Source of the DNA: Hyphomicrobiales bacterium
GTDB lineage: Bacteria; Pseudomonadota; Alphaproteobacteria; Rhizobiales; Xanthobacteraceae
Direction: 5' to 3'
Assembly (NCBI GenBank): GCA_021730985.1
Contig: JAKFYI010000013.1
Span: forward strand, 1-64,000
Length of the DNA: 64,000 nt
Each line of letters begins with the position of its first letter. Position 1 is the stretch's first letter. Below, one piece after another: positions 9,578-20,555 of this stretch. A program made the position numbers and the translations under genes. The notes beneath the pieces were generated by a model, which was not told the DNA's origin, searched no databases, and saw nothing but the letters and a program-made list of their open reading frames with translations.

Positions 9578-10729
9578 ATGAAGATCGCCCGCGTTACCGG
9601 CACGCCGCTCAACGTTCCGCTTCACATCAAGCTCGTCGGCGCCGACCGCAAGACCTCGCTGGCCTGCTGCTATGTCGAGGTTGAGACCGACACCGGCATC
9701 GTTGGGCACGGCCTCACCAGCATTACCGAAGAGGACGTGATCGCCCAGATCGTAAACGGCGTCGCGGGCCCCGCGATCGTGGGCGACGATCCGCTGGCGC
9801 ATGAGCGCATCTGGGACAAGCTTTACTGGACGCTGATGCCGCGCGGCCAGACCGGCTATGCGGCGCATGCGCTCGCGGCCATCGACATCGCGTTGTGGGA
9901 CATCAAGGGCAAGGCATTTGGTCACCCGGTGTGGCGGCTGCTGGGTGGGGCGCGCGACCGCGCGCCGGTCTATGCCACCTTCGGTTTCGGGTTCTTCGAC
10001 CGCGAGCAACTCGCCGCCGCGGCGAAGCTGTGGGTCAGCCAGGGTTTCCGCCGCCTCAAGATGACGGTCGGCAACGAGGCGCTGCGCCAGCGCGACAAGC
10101 GTCCGCTGATGGAGGTGATTCGCGAGGATGCCGCGCGGGTGAGGGCGGTGCGCGAGGCGGTCGGCCCCGATGTCGAACTGTTCATCGACGGCAACTGCAA
10201 TCTCGATCTCTATCATGCGTCGAAGCTGTGCGAGTTGATCAAGCCCTATGCCATCTCGTTCTTCGAGGAGCCGCTGACGCAGAACGACGCGTTGCAGATG
10301 CGCGATCTGCGCCGCTCAAGCGGCATGGCGCTGGCCTGCGGGCAGAACGAAGGGCTGGCGTTCCGCTTCCGCGATCTGCTGCTGCATGAGGCGGTGGATT
10401 TCGTGCAGCCCAACGTGGCGATCACCGGCGGTTTCACGCAGTGCCTGCGCATCGCGGGGCTCGCTTCGGCGTTCAACGTGTCGCTGGCGAACGGCGGCGC
10501 CTGGGGCTTCCACAACATGCACCTGCAGGCCGGCGTCGCGAACGGCACGCTGGTTGAGCATCATTATCTGGCGGTCGAACTCTACAAGCAGATCTACCGC
10601 GACCTGCCGATGCCGTCGGATGGCTATTTCAACATGCCGGACGCGCCCGGACTGGGCTTCGAGCCCAACCGCGACGCGATCCGCGAGATCGCCAAGCTGC
10701 CGCTGTCGAAGGGCACGGGCAAAGGCTAG
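9578..10729 (+). CDS. Mandelate racemase/muconate lactonizing enzyme family protein
   Basis: A 383-residue enolase-superfamily protein: N-terminal capping domain (about 1-120), then a TIM-barrel. Metal ligands expected in this superfamily are present: Asp204 (FIDGNCNL), Glu230/Glu231 (FFEEPLT) and a third acidic position in ACGQNEGLAF. The barrel lysine motif reads LKMTVG: Lys161 is kept but the second Lys of the usual KxK is Thr163, so the standard lysine base is missing. A histidine-containing C-terminal segment (WGFHNMHLQ) may supply the other acid/base. Probably an acid-sugar dehydratase or epimerase-like enzyme; the reaction is not assignable. It stands alone between the RND operon and a terminator-like hairpin. 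Confidence 0.88.
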   Translation: MKIARVTGTPLNVPLHIKLVGADRKTSLACCYVEVETDTGIVGHGLTSITEEDVIAQIVNGVAGPAIVGDDPLAHERIWDKLYWTLMPRGQTGYAAHALAAIDIALWDIKGKAFGHPVWRLLGGARDRAPVYATFGFGFFDREQLAAAAKLWVSQGFRRLKMTVGNEALRQRDKRPLMEVIREDAARVRAVREAVGPDVELFIDGNCNLDLYHASKLCELIKPYAISFFEEPLTQNDALQMRDLRRSSGMALACGQNEGLAFRFRDLLLHEAVDFVQPNVAITGGFTQCLRIAGLASAFNVSLANGGAWGFHNMHLQAGVANGTLVEHHYLAVELYKQIYRDLPMPSDGYFNMPDAPGLGFEPNRDAIREIAKLPLSKGTGKG

Positions 10730-10741
10730 CCTCATAACGCA

Positions 10742-10768
10742 GATGCCCGGCGCAAAAGGCCGGGCATC
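10742..10768. terminator. Terminator-like hairpin between convergent genes
   Basis: A perfect 10-bp stem (GATGCCCGGC pairing with GCCGGGCATC) with a 7-base loop lies between the convergent ends of the enolase-superfamily gene and infA. Only a short T-run follows on the plus strand, so it may act as a weak or bidirectional terminator. Confidence 0.5.
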
Positions 10769-10792
10769 ACGTTTGCGATTCGATCCGAAGCG

Positions 10793-11068
10793 TTACCGCC
10801 TGCGGAAATGCGCGCGGCGCTGTCCCGTGGCGGATGGCAGCGGCTTGTCGGACTTGTGCCGGAAGCTGATGCGGCCGCGGGTGAGGTCGTAGGGCGACAT
10901 TTCCACAATCACGCGGTCGCCGACGCCGGTGCGGATGCGGAACTTGCGCATCTTGCCGGCGGTGTAGGCGAGGATCTCGTGTTCGTTTTCCAGCTTCACC
11001 CGGAAATGCCCGTCGGGGAGCACCTCCGTCACCATTCCTTCGAACTCGAGAAGCTCTTCTTTTGCCAT
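10793..11068 (-). CDS. infA: Translation initiation factor IF-1
   Basis: The 91-residue protein begins [18 protein letters not shown] and contains the S1/OB-fold signature [19 protein letters not shown] and [13 protein letters not shown], all typical of IF-1, which binds the ribosomal A site during initiation. It is about 20 residues longer than the common 72-residue form because of a basic C-terminal tail (RRAHFRRR). It lies 34 bases downstream of the DEAD-box helicase on the same strand. This pairing of an RNA helicase with an IF-1 suggests a cold-responsive translation unit (inference). Confidence 0.96.
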   Translation of the reverse strand: MAKEELLEFEGMVTEVLPDGHFRVKLENEHEILAYTAGKMRKFRIRTGVGDRVIVEMSPYDLTRGRISFRHKSDKPLPSATGQRRAHFRRR

Positions 11069-11102
11069 GTGTCGCCCTTGTCGTGCCGTCCGTTGTCGCC
11101 GA

Positions 11103-12524
<1,422 letters not shown>

Positions 12525-12779
12525 AAAAGTCTCTTTTCATGTGTGCGGCCGGGCCGCCACGCATGATGCGGACGGTCGAACGCGGGGTTCTAAAGACATC
12601 CCGCGTTGCCAGGGCTGTCGGTGTTACGGGAACAATCGGATGAGCGGGGCGAAAAACGGCAGCACCGAAGTGCGTTGGATTTCGTGCACGCGGCCCGCGG
12701 ACGGCCTAGCAAGGCCGATGTCCGATGACGTCTAGATGGCAGGAACCGGTGTTCTTTTCAAGGCTTCTTTGCAGAAAAG

Positions 12780-12854
12780 TGGCTCCCTGGGCTGGGGTCG
12801 AACCAGCGACATTTCGATTAACAGTCGAACGCTCTACCGCTGAGCTACCAGGGA
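12780..12854 (-). tRNA. tRNA-Asn (GTT)
   Basis: On the minus strand the sequence folds into a standard cloverleaf: acceptor TCCCTGG/CCAGGGA, D-arm GCTC...GAGC, anticodon loop with GTT (CTGTTAA), T-loop GGTTCGACCCC and encoded CCA. Total 75 bases including CCA. Confidence 0.97.
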
Positions 12855-13005
12855 ACATCGGTGCTTTCGGGCTATATCAAAAGGATTAAAGCCTTGCAAA
12901 GCACCACACGGCTTTAACCATCCCGCCTTCGCCTTGCGGGCTTCGGCGCGCAACCTTCGCGATTTTGGATCGGCTTGCCAGCCGAAGCGAAGGAGGCGCG
13001 AAGTT

Positions 13006-13079
13006 TGGAGGCCACGCCCGGAATTGAACCGGGGTACGCGGATTTGCAGTCCGCTGCGTCACCACTCCGCCACGTGGCC
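13006..13079 (-). tRNA. tRNA-Cys (GCA)
   Basis: Minus-strand cloverleaf with acceptor GGCCACG/CGTGGCC, anticodon loop ACTGCAAAT (GCA), T-loop GGTTCAATTCC, discriminator U and encoded CCA. It lies 151 bases upstream of tRNA-Asn on the same strand. Confidence 0.97.
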
Positions 13080-13199
13080 ATCCGCTCCGCCTAATATAGG
13101 ACCGCCCGGCGCTCGACAACTCGCAGGCTCGCAACACCTTGCCTTTTGCGGAACCTTGCCGCAAAAGTCGCGAGCTTCCGGGCTTTTCAGGGATCAACC

Positions 13200-13862
13200 A
13201 TGCTCGACTTTGCCGCCGCGCGCCGGATGATGGTCGATGGCCAGGTCCGCACCGCCGACGTCACCGACCTGGGCCTGCTGGACGCGATGGGGCGGTTGCC
13301 GCGCGAGCACTTCGTGGCGCCGGGTCGGGCGCCGCTGGCCTATCTCGACCGCGATCTCCCTGTATCGGACAGCGACGGCGGCTCCCGGCGCTGCCTGCTC
13401 AAGCCGATGGTTCTGGCCAAGCTGATCCAGGCCGCGGAGATCACCGCCACCGACCGCGTGCTCGATGTCGGTTGCACCACCGGCTATTCGTCGGCGCTGC
13501 TGGCGCAACTGGTGGCGTCCGTGGTTGCGCTGGAAGAGGATCGCACGCTCGCGGCCATCGCGGAGCGGAACTTGAGCGGATCGTCTAACGTCAAGGTTGT
13601 GTCCGGCCCCCTTGTGATGGGCTGGCCGGCCTTGGAGCCCTACGACGTGATTTTGATGCAGGGCGCGGCCGAGGTTGTGCCGGAGGTACTGCTGAGCCAG
13701 CTCAAGGATGGCGGGCGGCTGGCCTGCGTTTTCGGACCGGAACCGCAACGCAAGGCGATGCTTTATCGCCGCGCCGAGGGCCAAACCAGCGGCCGGCCGA
13801 TATTCGACGCCTCGGCGCCGCTGCTGCCCGGCTTTTCGCGCAAGCCAGCCTTCGTTTTCTAG
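13200..13862 (+). CDS. PCMT-like methyltransferase, probably not a true isoaspartate repair enzyme
   Basis: The 220-residue protein aligns by eye with protein-L-isoaspartate O-methyltransferases: PREHFVAPG early on, then the SAM-binding motif I variant DRVLDVGCTTGYSSALL (about residues 80-95) and QLKDGGRLACVFGP. The substrate-binding segment that in Pcm reads ISQPYIVA is replaced here (DGGSRRCLLKPMVLA), so isoaspartyl recognition is doubtful. It precedes tolC, a position that PCMT-like genes commonly occupy in Hyphomicrobiales. The ATG at 13200 fits the family N-terminus better than an upstream start at 13146. A genuine Pcm is encoded at 53746-54423. Confidence 0.85.
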   Translation: MLDFAAARRMMVDGQVRTADVTDLGLLDAMGRLPREHFVAPGRAPLAYLDRDLPVSDSDGGSRRCLLKPMVLAKLIQAAEITATDRVLDVGCTTGYSSALLAQLVASVVALEEDRTLAAIAERNLSGSSNVKVVSGPLVMGWPALEPYDVILMQGAAEVVPEVLLSQLKDGGRLACVFGPEPQRKAMLYRRAEGQTSGRPIFDASAPLLPGFSRKPAFVF

Positions 13863-14036
13863 CATCGCTGCGGCGGTGTGGGCGCGGCGCAACTACCCGC
13901 ATCTTTACTGTGCAGGGACGACGCCACGGGGTTTCCAATTCGCGTCGCGGACACGTAAGGTTATCCATCTCCCGCAAGTCCAGGTTTGGTGCGGGTTTTG
14001 TGTGGTTTGTCGCGTTGCGGGGGCAGTGCGGAGCGC

Positions 14037-15470
14037 GTGCAGGTGCGAGTTTTTGGCGTGACGTTGCGGCTACCCGGTCGGTGGCGAGGATCGCGCGTGA
14101 TCGCGGTTGTCGCCGCTGCGGTTGCGTTTGCGCCGCTCGATGTCCGGGCGGAGACGCTGCCTTCGGCCCTGGTGCAGGCCTATCAAAACAATCCGCTGCT
14201 GACCGCTCAACGCGCCGCGGTGCGCGCCACCGACGAGTCGGTGCCGACGGCGCTGTCCGGCTACCGTCCGCGCGTCAGCGCGACCGCGGCGGTGACCGAG
14301 CAATATCTCGACGTCACCTCGCGCGCGACCACCGGCGGAACAACCAACACGTCCGGCTCGAACCTTGTGCAAGCCTACGGCGGCACCATCACGCAGAATC
14401 TCTTCAACGGCTTCCAGACCGCCAACCGCACCCGGCAGGCCGAGAGTCAGGTTTCGGCGGCACGCGAGAACCTGCGGCTGGCCGAGCAGCAGGTGCTGCT
14501 GGCGGCCGTGATCGCCTACATGAACTTGCTGCGCGATAACGCGATCCTGGATCTGCAGCGCCGCAACGTCGAAGTGCTGCAGGAGCAATTGCGTCAGGTG
14601 CGCGACCGCTTCAACGTCGGCGAGGTGACGCGCACCGACGTCGCGCAGTCGGAGTCGCGGCTCGCCGCCGGCCGCTCCTCGATGCTGACCGCGGAATCCA
14701 ACGCCACCACCTCGCGCGCGTCGTACCGCCAGGTGATAGGCCTCGACCCCTCACGGCTGGCGCCGGGAACGCCGGTCGACCGGCTCTCGCCGCAGACATT
14801 GGCGAGCGCCGTGGCCGAGGCGCGTGCCCGCCATCCGACCGTCGGCATCGCGATGTTCAACATCGACGCGGCGCTGCTTCAGGTGAAGATCAACGAGGGC
14901 TCGCTGTATCCGAGCCTCAACGTGGTCGGCAGCGCGCAGAAGTCGTTCGGGTCGCAGACGTCTCTGACCACGCTGGAGACGTTCTCAGCCTCGGTCGGCG
15001 GCCAGCTTGCGGTCCCGATCTACCAGGGCGGCTCGGAATATTCCGCGATCCGCCAGGCCAAGGAGACGCTCGGCCAGCGCCGCATCGACCTCGACACCGC
15101 CCGCGATCAGGTCCAGCAGAACCTGGTGCAGTCCTGGGGCCAGTTGCAGGCCGCCAAGGCGCAGATCCAGGCGACCCAGGCTCAGGTCGATGCCGCCGAG
15201 ATCGCGCTCAACGGCGTGCGCGAGGAGGCGAGGGTCGGCCAGCGCACCACCCTCGACGTGCTCAACGCGCAGCAGGAACTGGTGAACGCCCGCGTCGCCA
15301 CGGTGACGGCGCAGCGCGACCGCGTGGTTGCGTCGTTCACGCTGCTGGCCGCGGCAGGCCGGCTGTCCGCGCAGGTGCTCGGACTTGGTGTGCCGATCTA
15401 CGATCCGAGGGTGCACTACCATCAGGTGCGGGACGCTTGGTCCGGGGTTCGCACGCCCGACGGCAAGTGA
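14037..15470 (+). CDS. TolC family outer membrane channel protein
   Basis: The protein is about 477 residues from a GTG at 14037; an upstream TTG at 13986 would give 494. A signal peptide (IAVVAAAVAFAPLDVRAE) is followed by ETLPSALVQAYQNNPLLTAQRAAV, the typical opening of TolC, two tandem repeats of the long-helix plus beta-strand unit, and a central GGQLAVPIYQGG. TolC forms the outer-membrane/periplasmic tunnel shared by RND exporters and type I secretion systems. With no other TolC-like gene visible it probably serves both RND pumps in this window. It lies between the PCMT-like gene and popZ. Confidence 0.93.
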   Translation: MQVRVFGVTLRLPGRWRGSRVIAVVAAAVAFAPLDVRAETLPSALVQAYQNNPLLTAQRAAVRATDESVPTALSGYRPRVSATAAVTEQYLDVTSRATTGGTTNTSGSNLVQAYGGTITQNLFNGFQTANRTRQAESQVSAARENLRLAEQQVLLAAVIAYMNLLRDNAILDLQRRNVEVLQEQLRQVRDRFNVGEVTRTDVAQSESRLAAGRSSMLTAESNATTSRASYRQVIGLDPSRLAPGTPVDRLSPQTLASAVAEARARHPTVGIAMFNIDAALLQVKINEGSLYPSLNVVGSAQKSFGSQTSLTTLETFSASVGGQLAVPIYQGGSEYSAIRQAKETLGQRRIDLDTARDQVQQNLVQSWGQLQAAKAQIQATQAQVDAAEIALNGVREEARVGQRTTLDVLNAQQELVNARVATVTAQRDRVVASFTLLAAAGRLSAQVLGLGVPIYDPRVHYHQVRDAWSGVRTPDGK

Positions 15471-15627
15471 GCGCCGCGCCGCAGCCGATCTATCCACATG
15501 GACCGATTGTGCTCGCGCGGATGCGTGGTCATACTTGCGCCGATCCTGTTAAATATCGAAGCTTCGGAGCGATTCGTCGCGGGCGCAGGGATTCCCGCAA
15601 ACGGCGTGCGGATACGGGGACCGGCAC

Positions 15628-16302
15628 ATGAGTCAGTCGGCGAAGGCGCAAGAACCTTCGATGGAGGAAATTCTCGCCTCTATTCGTCGCATCATCGCGG
15701 ATGATGACGGCGCGAAGCCTGCTGCCAAGCCGGCCGCTGCGGCCGCTCCAGCTCCCGCGCCGCGTCCCGCAGCACCGCCGCCCGCGCCCCCGCGCGCTGC
15801 CGCGCCGCCGCCTCCTGCGCCGCCCTCTGCATCGATGAACCAGGCCGACATCGATGCGATGCTCGCCGGCCCCACACCGCGAAGCGCGGCGCCTCAGGAC
15901 GAGGACATTCTCGAACTGACGGAATCGATGGCGGAGCCTGCCGATCCCGGACCGGCCAGCTTCCAGACCATCGACGGCCAGCCCGACGTTGTGTTCGCCG
16001 ACGCGCCGCCCAATCCGGAGCCGCCGCGTTACGAGGAGATGCGCCGGCCGGCGCCGCCGCCGCCTCAAGCGGCCGCACCGTTCGACCGGACGCTGATTTC
16101 GAACAGCACCACCGCCGCGGTGGATTCCGCATTCAATTCGCTCGCCCACACTGTGCTGGTGCAGAATGCCCGCACGCTGGAAGACCTGGTGCGCGAGATG
16201 CTGCGCCCGCTGCTGAAGTCCTGGCTCGACGACAACCTGCCGAGCATCGTGGAGCGGATCGTTCGCGCCGAGATCGAACGGGTCTCGCGCGGCCGCGGCT
16301 GA
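15628..16302 (+). CDS. popZ: PopZ/DUF2497 polar organizing protein
   Basis: A 224-residue protein with the PopZ architecture: a conserved N-terminal helix (EPSMEEILASIRRIIADD, residues 10-27), a long Pro/Ala-rich disordered middle (about 30-150) and a conserved helical C-terminus (RTLEDLVREMLRPLLKSW and SIVERIVRAEIERV). In Caulobacter and Agrobacterium PopZ forms a polar hub that tethers chromosome centromeres and cell-cycle regulators; the same role is inferred here. Position directly upstream of the valS region, after tolC, is conserved in the order. Confidence 0.9.
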   Translation: MSQSAKAQEPSMEEILASIRRIIADDDGAKPAAKPAAAAAPAPAPRPAAPPPAPPRAAAPPPPAPPSASMNQADIDAMLAGPTPRSAAPQDEDILELTESMAEPADPGPASFQTIDGQPDVVFADAPPNPEPPRYEEMRRPAPPPPQAAAPFDRTLISNSTTAAVDSAFNSLAHTVLVQNARTLEDLVREMLRPLLKSWLDDNLPSIVERIVRAEIERVSRGRG

Positions 16303-16311
16303 GCGCGCGCT

Positions 16312-17505
16312 CTAGGAACGCTTCGCCAGCCGCCTCGTGAACCAGAACGCCAGCAGCGGCAGCAGCACCGCGCTCGCGACGAACAGCGGCGGTCCGCCGA
16401 AGCGGTCCATCACCGGCGCCGCCAATGTCACGCCCGCCGTCTGGCCGAGGAAATACACCGAGGCGAACAGCGCGACCGACGTGCCGCGCGCCTCCGGCGA
16501 CATCTGGGTGCCGATCGTCTGCAGGGTGTTGTGCATCATGTAGAAGCCGAGCCCGATCAGCAGCACCGCGATCGGCGCGGGCCACCAGGTCGGCTGGACG
16601 GCAAGCGTGAGGAACGCAAGCCCCATCACAAGCCCGCCGGTGCGCGCGATGCCGCCCTGGCCGAGCCGCTTCATGAGCGGGGTGACTGTCGCTGCGTAGA
16701 ACAGTCCGCCAATGCCGAAGATGCCGACGATCAGTCCGATCACGGTGAAGCTGAGCCCGAAGCGCAGGTGCAGATCGGCGCCGATGAACGGGAACACGCC
16801 CTGCAGCACGGCGCCCTCGATGAACACGACCAGCAGCACGAAGCGAACCCACGGGTTGCTCAGCACGCTGGCATAGTCCGCGCGCAGGCCGCGGGACGGC
16901 TGGGTGCCGCGCCCGCCGCTGGCGGCGGGATTGGTCGCAAGCTCGTAGGCGAGGGCTGCGGCGGCCACGGCGAACAGCCCCGCCAGCACGAAGAACATGG
17001 CGCGCCAGCCGAAGTGGTCGCCGATCACTCCGCCGGCGGCCTGGCCGAACAACTGGCCCAGCACCTGGCCTGTCAGGAAGCGGCCCAGCACCTGCTGGCG
17101 CTGGTCGTAGGGCACCACGTCGCCGATGTAGGCGAGGCTGAGAGGCAGGATCCAGGCCGCGGTCAGGCCGGAGGCGAACCGCGCCACGGTCAGGGTGTCG
17201 AGCGAGCCTGCGAAGCCGCACAGCGCGACCGTGACCGCCGACAGGGCGCAGGCGATGGCGATGCTGCGGTATTTGCCCAGCCGGTCGCCGATCGGCCCCA
17301 CCACCAGTTGGAAGGTGCCGTGGGTGAGGGCGTAGACGGTGACCACGATGGACGCGGCGCCGACGGTGATTTGCAGGTCGGCGGCGATCTGCGGCAACAG
17401 CGTATCCGCGGCGCGAACCATCGCCTGGCTCGCAAAGCTCGCGATTGCAAGGAACGCGATTGCACGGGTCGGCGTGGTGGCTGGGGGCAATGGCGTTGAC
17501 AGCAT
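16312..17505 (-). CDS. MFS transporter
   Basis: A 397-residue major facilitator protein with 12 predicted membrane helices. The loop 2-3 motif appears as VGPIGDRLGKYRSIA, a good match to the MFS A-motif GxxxDRxGR. The second half starts near YASVLSNPWVRFVLLVVFIEG. The ATG at 17505 is chosen; longer frames from 17805 run into the divergent valS gene and encode no membrane segment. It is divergent from valS with 48 bases between starts. The family points to drug/H+ antiport or small-molecule export, but no substrate can be named. Confidence 0.9.
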   Translation of the reverse strand: MLSTPLPPATTPTRAIAFLAIASFASQAMVRAADTLLPQIAADLQITVGAASIVVTVYALTHGTFQLVVGPIGDRLGKYRSIAIACALSAVTVALCGFAGSLDTLTVARFASGLTAAWILPLSLAYIGDVVPYDQRQQVLGRFLTGQVLGQLFGQAAGGVIGDHFGWRAMFFVLAGLFAVAAAALAYELATNPAASGGRGTQPSRGLRADYASVLSNPWVRFVLLVVFIEGAVLQGVFPFIGADLHLRFGLSFTVIGLIVGIFGIGGLFYAATVTPLMKRLGQGGIARTGGLVMGLAFLTLAVQPTWWPAPIAVLLIGLGFYMMHNTLQTIGTQMSPEARGTSVALFASVYFLGQTAGVTLAAPVMDRFGGPPLFVASAVLLPLLAFWFTRRLAKRS

Positions 17506-17553
17506 CGGCGTGGCGGGCTTTTTAGCGCGCAACGCCAGCCAAGCATAACGGTA

Positions 17554-20463
17554 ATGATCGACAAGACATACCAGCCATCCGATGTCGAAGGCCGCATCTA
17601 CGCGGACTGGGAGAAGGCGGGCGCCTTCCGCGCCGGCCGGCCCGAGCGCGCTGGCGCCGAGCCGTATTGCATCGTGATTCCGCCGCCCAACGTGACCGGC
17701 TCGCTGCACATGGGTCACGCGCTCAACAACACGCTGCAGGACATCCTGTGCCGGTTCGAGCGGATGCGCGGCAAGGACGTGCTGTGGCAGCCCGGCACCG
17801 ACCACGCCGGCATCGCGACGCAGATGGTGGTCGAGCGGCAGATGCAGGAGCGGCAGGAGCCCGGCCGCCGCGACATCGGGCGCGAGAAGTTTCTGGAGAA
17901 GGTGTGGGCGTGGAAGGCGGAGTCCGGCGGCACCATCATCCTCCAGCTCAAGCGGCTCGGCGCGTCATGCGACTGGTCGCGCGAGCGCTTCACGATGGAC
18001 GAAGGCCTGTCGCAGGCCGTGATCAAGGTGTTCGTTCAGCTCTACAAGGACGGGCTGATCTACAAGGACAAGCGGCTGGTCAACTGGGACCCGAAGCTGC
18101 TGACCGCGATTTCCGATTTGGAAGTGGTGCAGGTTGAGAGCACCGGCAGCTTCAAATGGACGGCCGGCGGCGAGGAGCCGTTCGATGCGGTGAAGCTCGG
18201 CAAGGTTCTGGACCGCAATCCGAACGGACATCTCTATTACATCAAGTATCCCATCGAGGGTTCGGACGCGTTCATCACGGTTGCGACGACACGGCCCGAG
18301 ACGATGCTGGGCGACACGGCCGTCGCGGTGCATCCGGAGAATGAGAAGCTGCGCGACCTGATTGGCAAGAACGCGATCCTGCCGCTGGTCGGACGCAAGA
18401 TTCCGATCATCGGCGACGACTACGCCGATCCCGAGAAGGGCACCGGCGCCGTGAAGATCACCCCTGCGCACGACTTCAACGATTTCGAGGTCGGCAAGCG
18501 GCACAAGCTGCCGCAGATCAATGTGCTGGATATAGAGGGCAAGCTTGCACTCAAGGACAACGAGGCGTTCGCGGCCGGGCTTGCCGCATCGCCTGGTCTC
18601 GCAGACATGGTGACGCTGCATGGCGCCGATCGCTTCAAGGCGCGCCAGACGATCGTCGAGCGCCTAGAGGCGGCGGGCGTCCTCGCCAAGATCGAGCCGC
18701 ACACAAACATGGTGCCGCACGGCGACCGCTCCAACGTGGTGATCGAGCCGTATCTCACCGACCAATGGTACGTCGACGCTAAGACCATGGCGCAGCCAGC
18801 GCTTGAAGCGGTGCGCAGCGGCAAGACGAACTTCATCCCGAAGAATTGGGAGACCACCTATTTCAATTGGATGGAGAACATCCAGCCGTGGTGCATCTCG
18901 CGCCAGCTCTGGTGGGGACACCAGATTCCGGCGTGGTATGGGCCGAAATTCGGAAAAGATGGCTATCCGATAGATGGAGCAGAAGAAGTTTTTGTTGCGA
19001 CGTCTGAAGACGAGGCCTTGCGGAAAGCTAGAGAGATTTATGGCCCAAAGATCAGAATTGAAATTCTTTCTGATGGTCTTAGAGACATACCTCTCGGCCC
19101 GGCGATTTCATACAAAGCTGATGGGCAGCGTACGACGTTCACCGCTATTTACCTGCGGCGTGATCCAGACGTCCTCGACACCTGGTTCTCATCGGCGCTG
19201 TGGCCGTTCTCCACGCTCGGCTGGCCCGATGCCAAGTCCGAGGTAAAACGTTTCTATCCGACTTCCACGCTCGTCACTGGCTTCGACATTATCTTCTTCT
19301 GGGTCGCCCGCATGATGATGATGGGCATCCATTTTATGAAAGAGGTGCCCTTCAAGGACGTCTACATCCACCGTCTCGTCCGCGACGAGAAGGGCGCCAA
19401 GATGTCGAAGTCGAAGGGCAACGTGGTCGATCCGCTCGGCATCATCGACGACTTCGGCGCCGACGCGCTGCGCTTCACGCTGGCGCGCGGCGCGGCGCAG
19501 GGGCACGACATCCGCCTCTCGCCGCAGACCGTGGAGAACAACCGCAACTTCGCGACCAAGCTGTGGAATGCCGCGCGCTTCGCGGAAATGAACGGCTGCA
19601 AACCTGACGAGAGTTTCAATCCGTATCATGCAAAAGATACCATCAATCGATGGATCATTGACCGAACTTGGGGCGCGATCTCGGATGTAAAACTTGAACT
19701 GGAGGGGCACCGTTTCAACGACGCGGCCAATGACATATATCGTTTTGTTTGGAGTGTATTTTGCGATTGGTACATCGAACTCGCGAAGCCAATACTCCAA
19801 GGCGGTGACGGGTTGGCCAAGGACGAAACTCGGGCAACTTTGGCTTGGGCGCTGGATCAAATCCTAAAACTGCTTCATCCCTTCATGCCGTTCATAACGG
19901 AGGAGTTATGGACGCAAACTGCTTCAGAAAACGGCCGATCCAACTTGCTCGTGCTCACTGAATGGCCGACTTCAGGACCGAGCTTTCCAGAGGCCGAAGC
20001 CGAAATCGGCTGGGTGATCGATCTCGTCACCGCGGTGCGCTCGGTTCGCGCCGAAATGAACATCACCGCGGCAATCCCGCTGGTGCTGTCCGGTGTTTCG
20101 CCTGAGACGCAGGGCCGGGCTGAGCGCTGGAAGGAATTCGTGCAGCGGCTGGCGCGCGTTGCGGACATTTCGACCGCCGACGCGCCGCCGTCCGGCTCGC
20201 TGCAACTGCTGGTGCGCGGTGAGGTGGTCGCCATGCCGCTCAAGGGCGTGATCGACTTCGCCGCCGAACGCACACGGCTGGACCGTGAAATGGCCAAGGT
20301 CGAGGCCGACATCAAGCGGCTCGACGCCAAACTCGGCAACGCGGACTTCCTGGCGCGCGCCCCCGAGGAGCTGGTCGAGGGCGAGCGCGAAAAGCGCGAC
20401 GAGGCCGATAGCCGCCGCCAGAAGATCGTCGAGGCGCTCGAGCGGCTCAAGGGCGCGGCTTAA
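17554..20463 (+). CDS. valS: Valine--tRNA ligase
   Basis: A 969-residue class Ia synthetase that charges tRNA-Val. The HIGH motif appears as HMGH (residues 52-55, in PPNVTGSLHMGHAL), the ValRS editing (CP1) domain spans about 220-390, the KMSKS loop is at 616-620 (GAKMSKSKGNVVDP), and the C-terminus is a coiled-coil tRNA-binding arm (AERTRLDREMAKVEADIKRL). Length is normal. Two internal stretches, about 18960-19150 and 19600-19985, are clearly richer in A/T and in codons unlike the rest of the gene, yet keep frame and motifs, suggesting mosaic origin by recombination. Confidence 0.98.
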   Translation: MIDKTYQPSDVEGRIYADWEKAGAFRAGRPERAGAEPYCIVIPPPNVTGSLHMGHALNNTLQDILCRFERMRGKDVLWQPGTDHAGIATQMVVERQMQERQEPGRRDIGREKFLEKVWAWKAESGGTIILQLKRLGASCDWSRERFTMDEGLSQAVIKVFVQLYKDGLIYKDKRLVNWDPKLLTAISDLEVVQVESTGSFKWTAGGEEPFDAVKLGKVLDRNPNGHLYYIKYPIEGSDAFITVATTRPETMLGDTAVAVHPENEKLRDLIGKNAILPLVGRKIPIIGDDYADPEKGTGAVKITPAHDFNDFEVGKRHKLPQINVLDIEGKLALKDNEAFAAGLAASPGLADMVTLHGADRFKARQTIVERLEAAGVLAKIEPHTNMVPHGDRSNVVIEPYLTDQWYVDAKTMAQPALEAVRSGKTNFIPKNWETTYFNWMENIQPWCISRQLWWGHQIPAWYGPKFGKDGYPIDGAEEVFVATSEDEALRKAREIYGPKIRIEILSDGLRDIPLGPAISYKADGQRTTFTAIYLRRDPDVLDTWFSSALWPFSTLGWPDAKSEVKRFYPTSTLVTGFDIIFFWVARMMMMGIHFMKEVPFKDVYIHRLVRDEKGAKMSKSKGNVVDPLGIIDDFGADALRFTLARGAAQGHDIRLSPQTVENNRNFATKLWNAARFAEMNGCKPDESFNPYHAKDTINRWIIDRTWGAISDVKLELEGHRFNDAANDIYRFVWSVFCDWYIELAKPILQGGDGLAKDETRATLAWALDQILKLLHPFMPFITEELWTQTASENGRSNLLVLTEWPTSGPSFPEAEAEIGWVIDLVTAVRSVRAEMNITAAIPLVLSGVSPETQGRAERWKEFVQRLARVADISTADAPPSGSLQLLVRGEVVAMPLKGVIDFAAERTRLDREMAKVEADIKRLDAKLGNADFLARAPEELVEGEREKRDEADSRRQKIVEALERLKGAA

Positions 20464-20555
20464 CGCTTTGGGATGGCCGCTGCCCACGGATTGAAACCGG
20501 ACGCAGCATCGGATTTGATGAGCGGCCGGGGAATTCGGTTCGGGGGAGGCAGCGC

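Noticed and set aside
17506-17805. N-terminal extension of the MFS gene
   Set aside because: It would run into the divergent valS coding region and adds no membrane or signal sequence; the ATG at 17505 fits the family.
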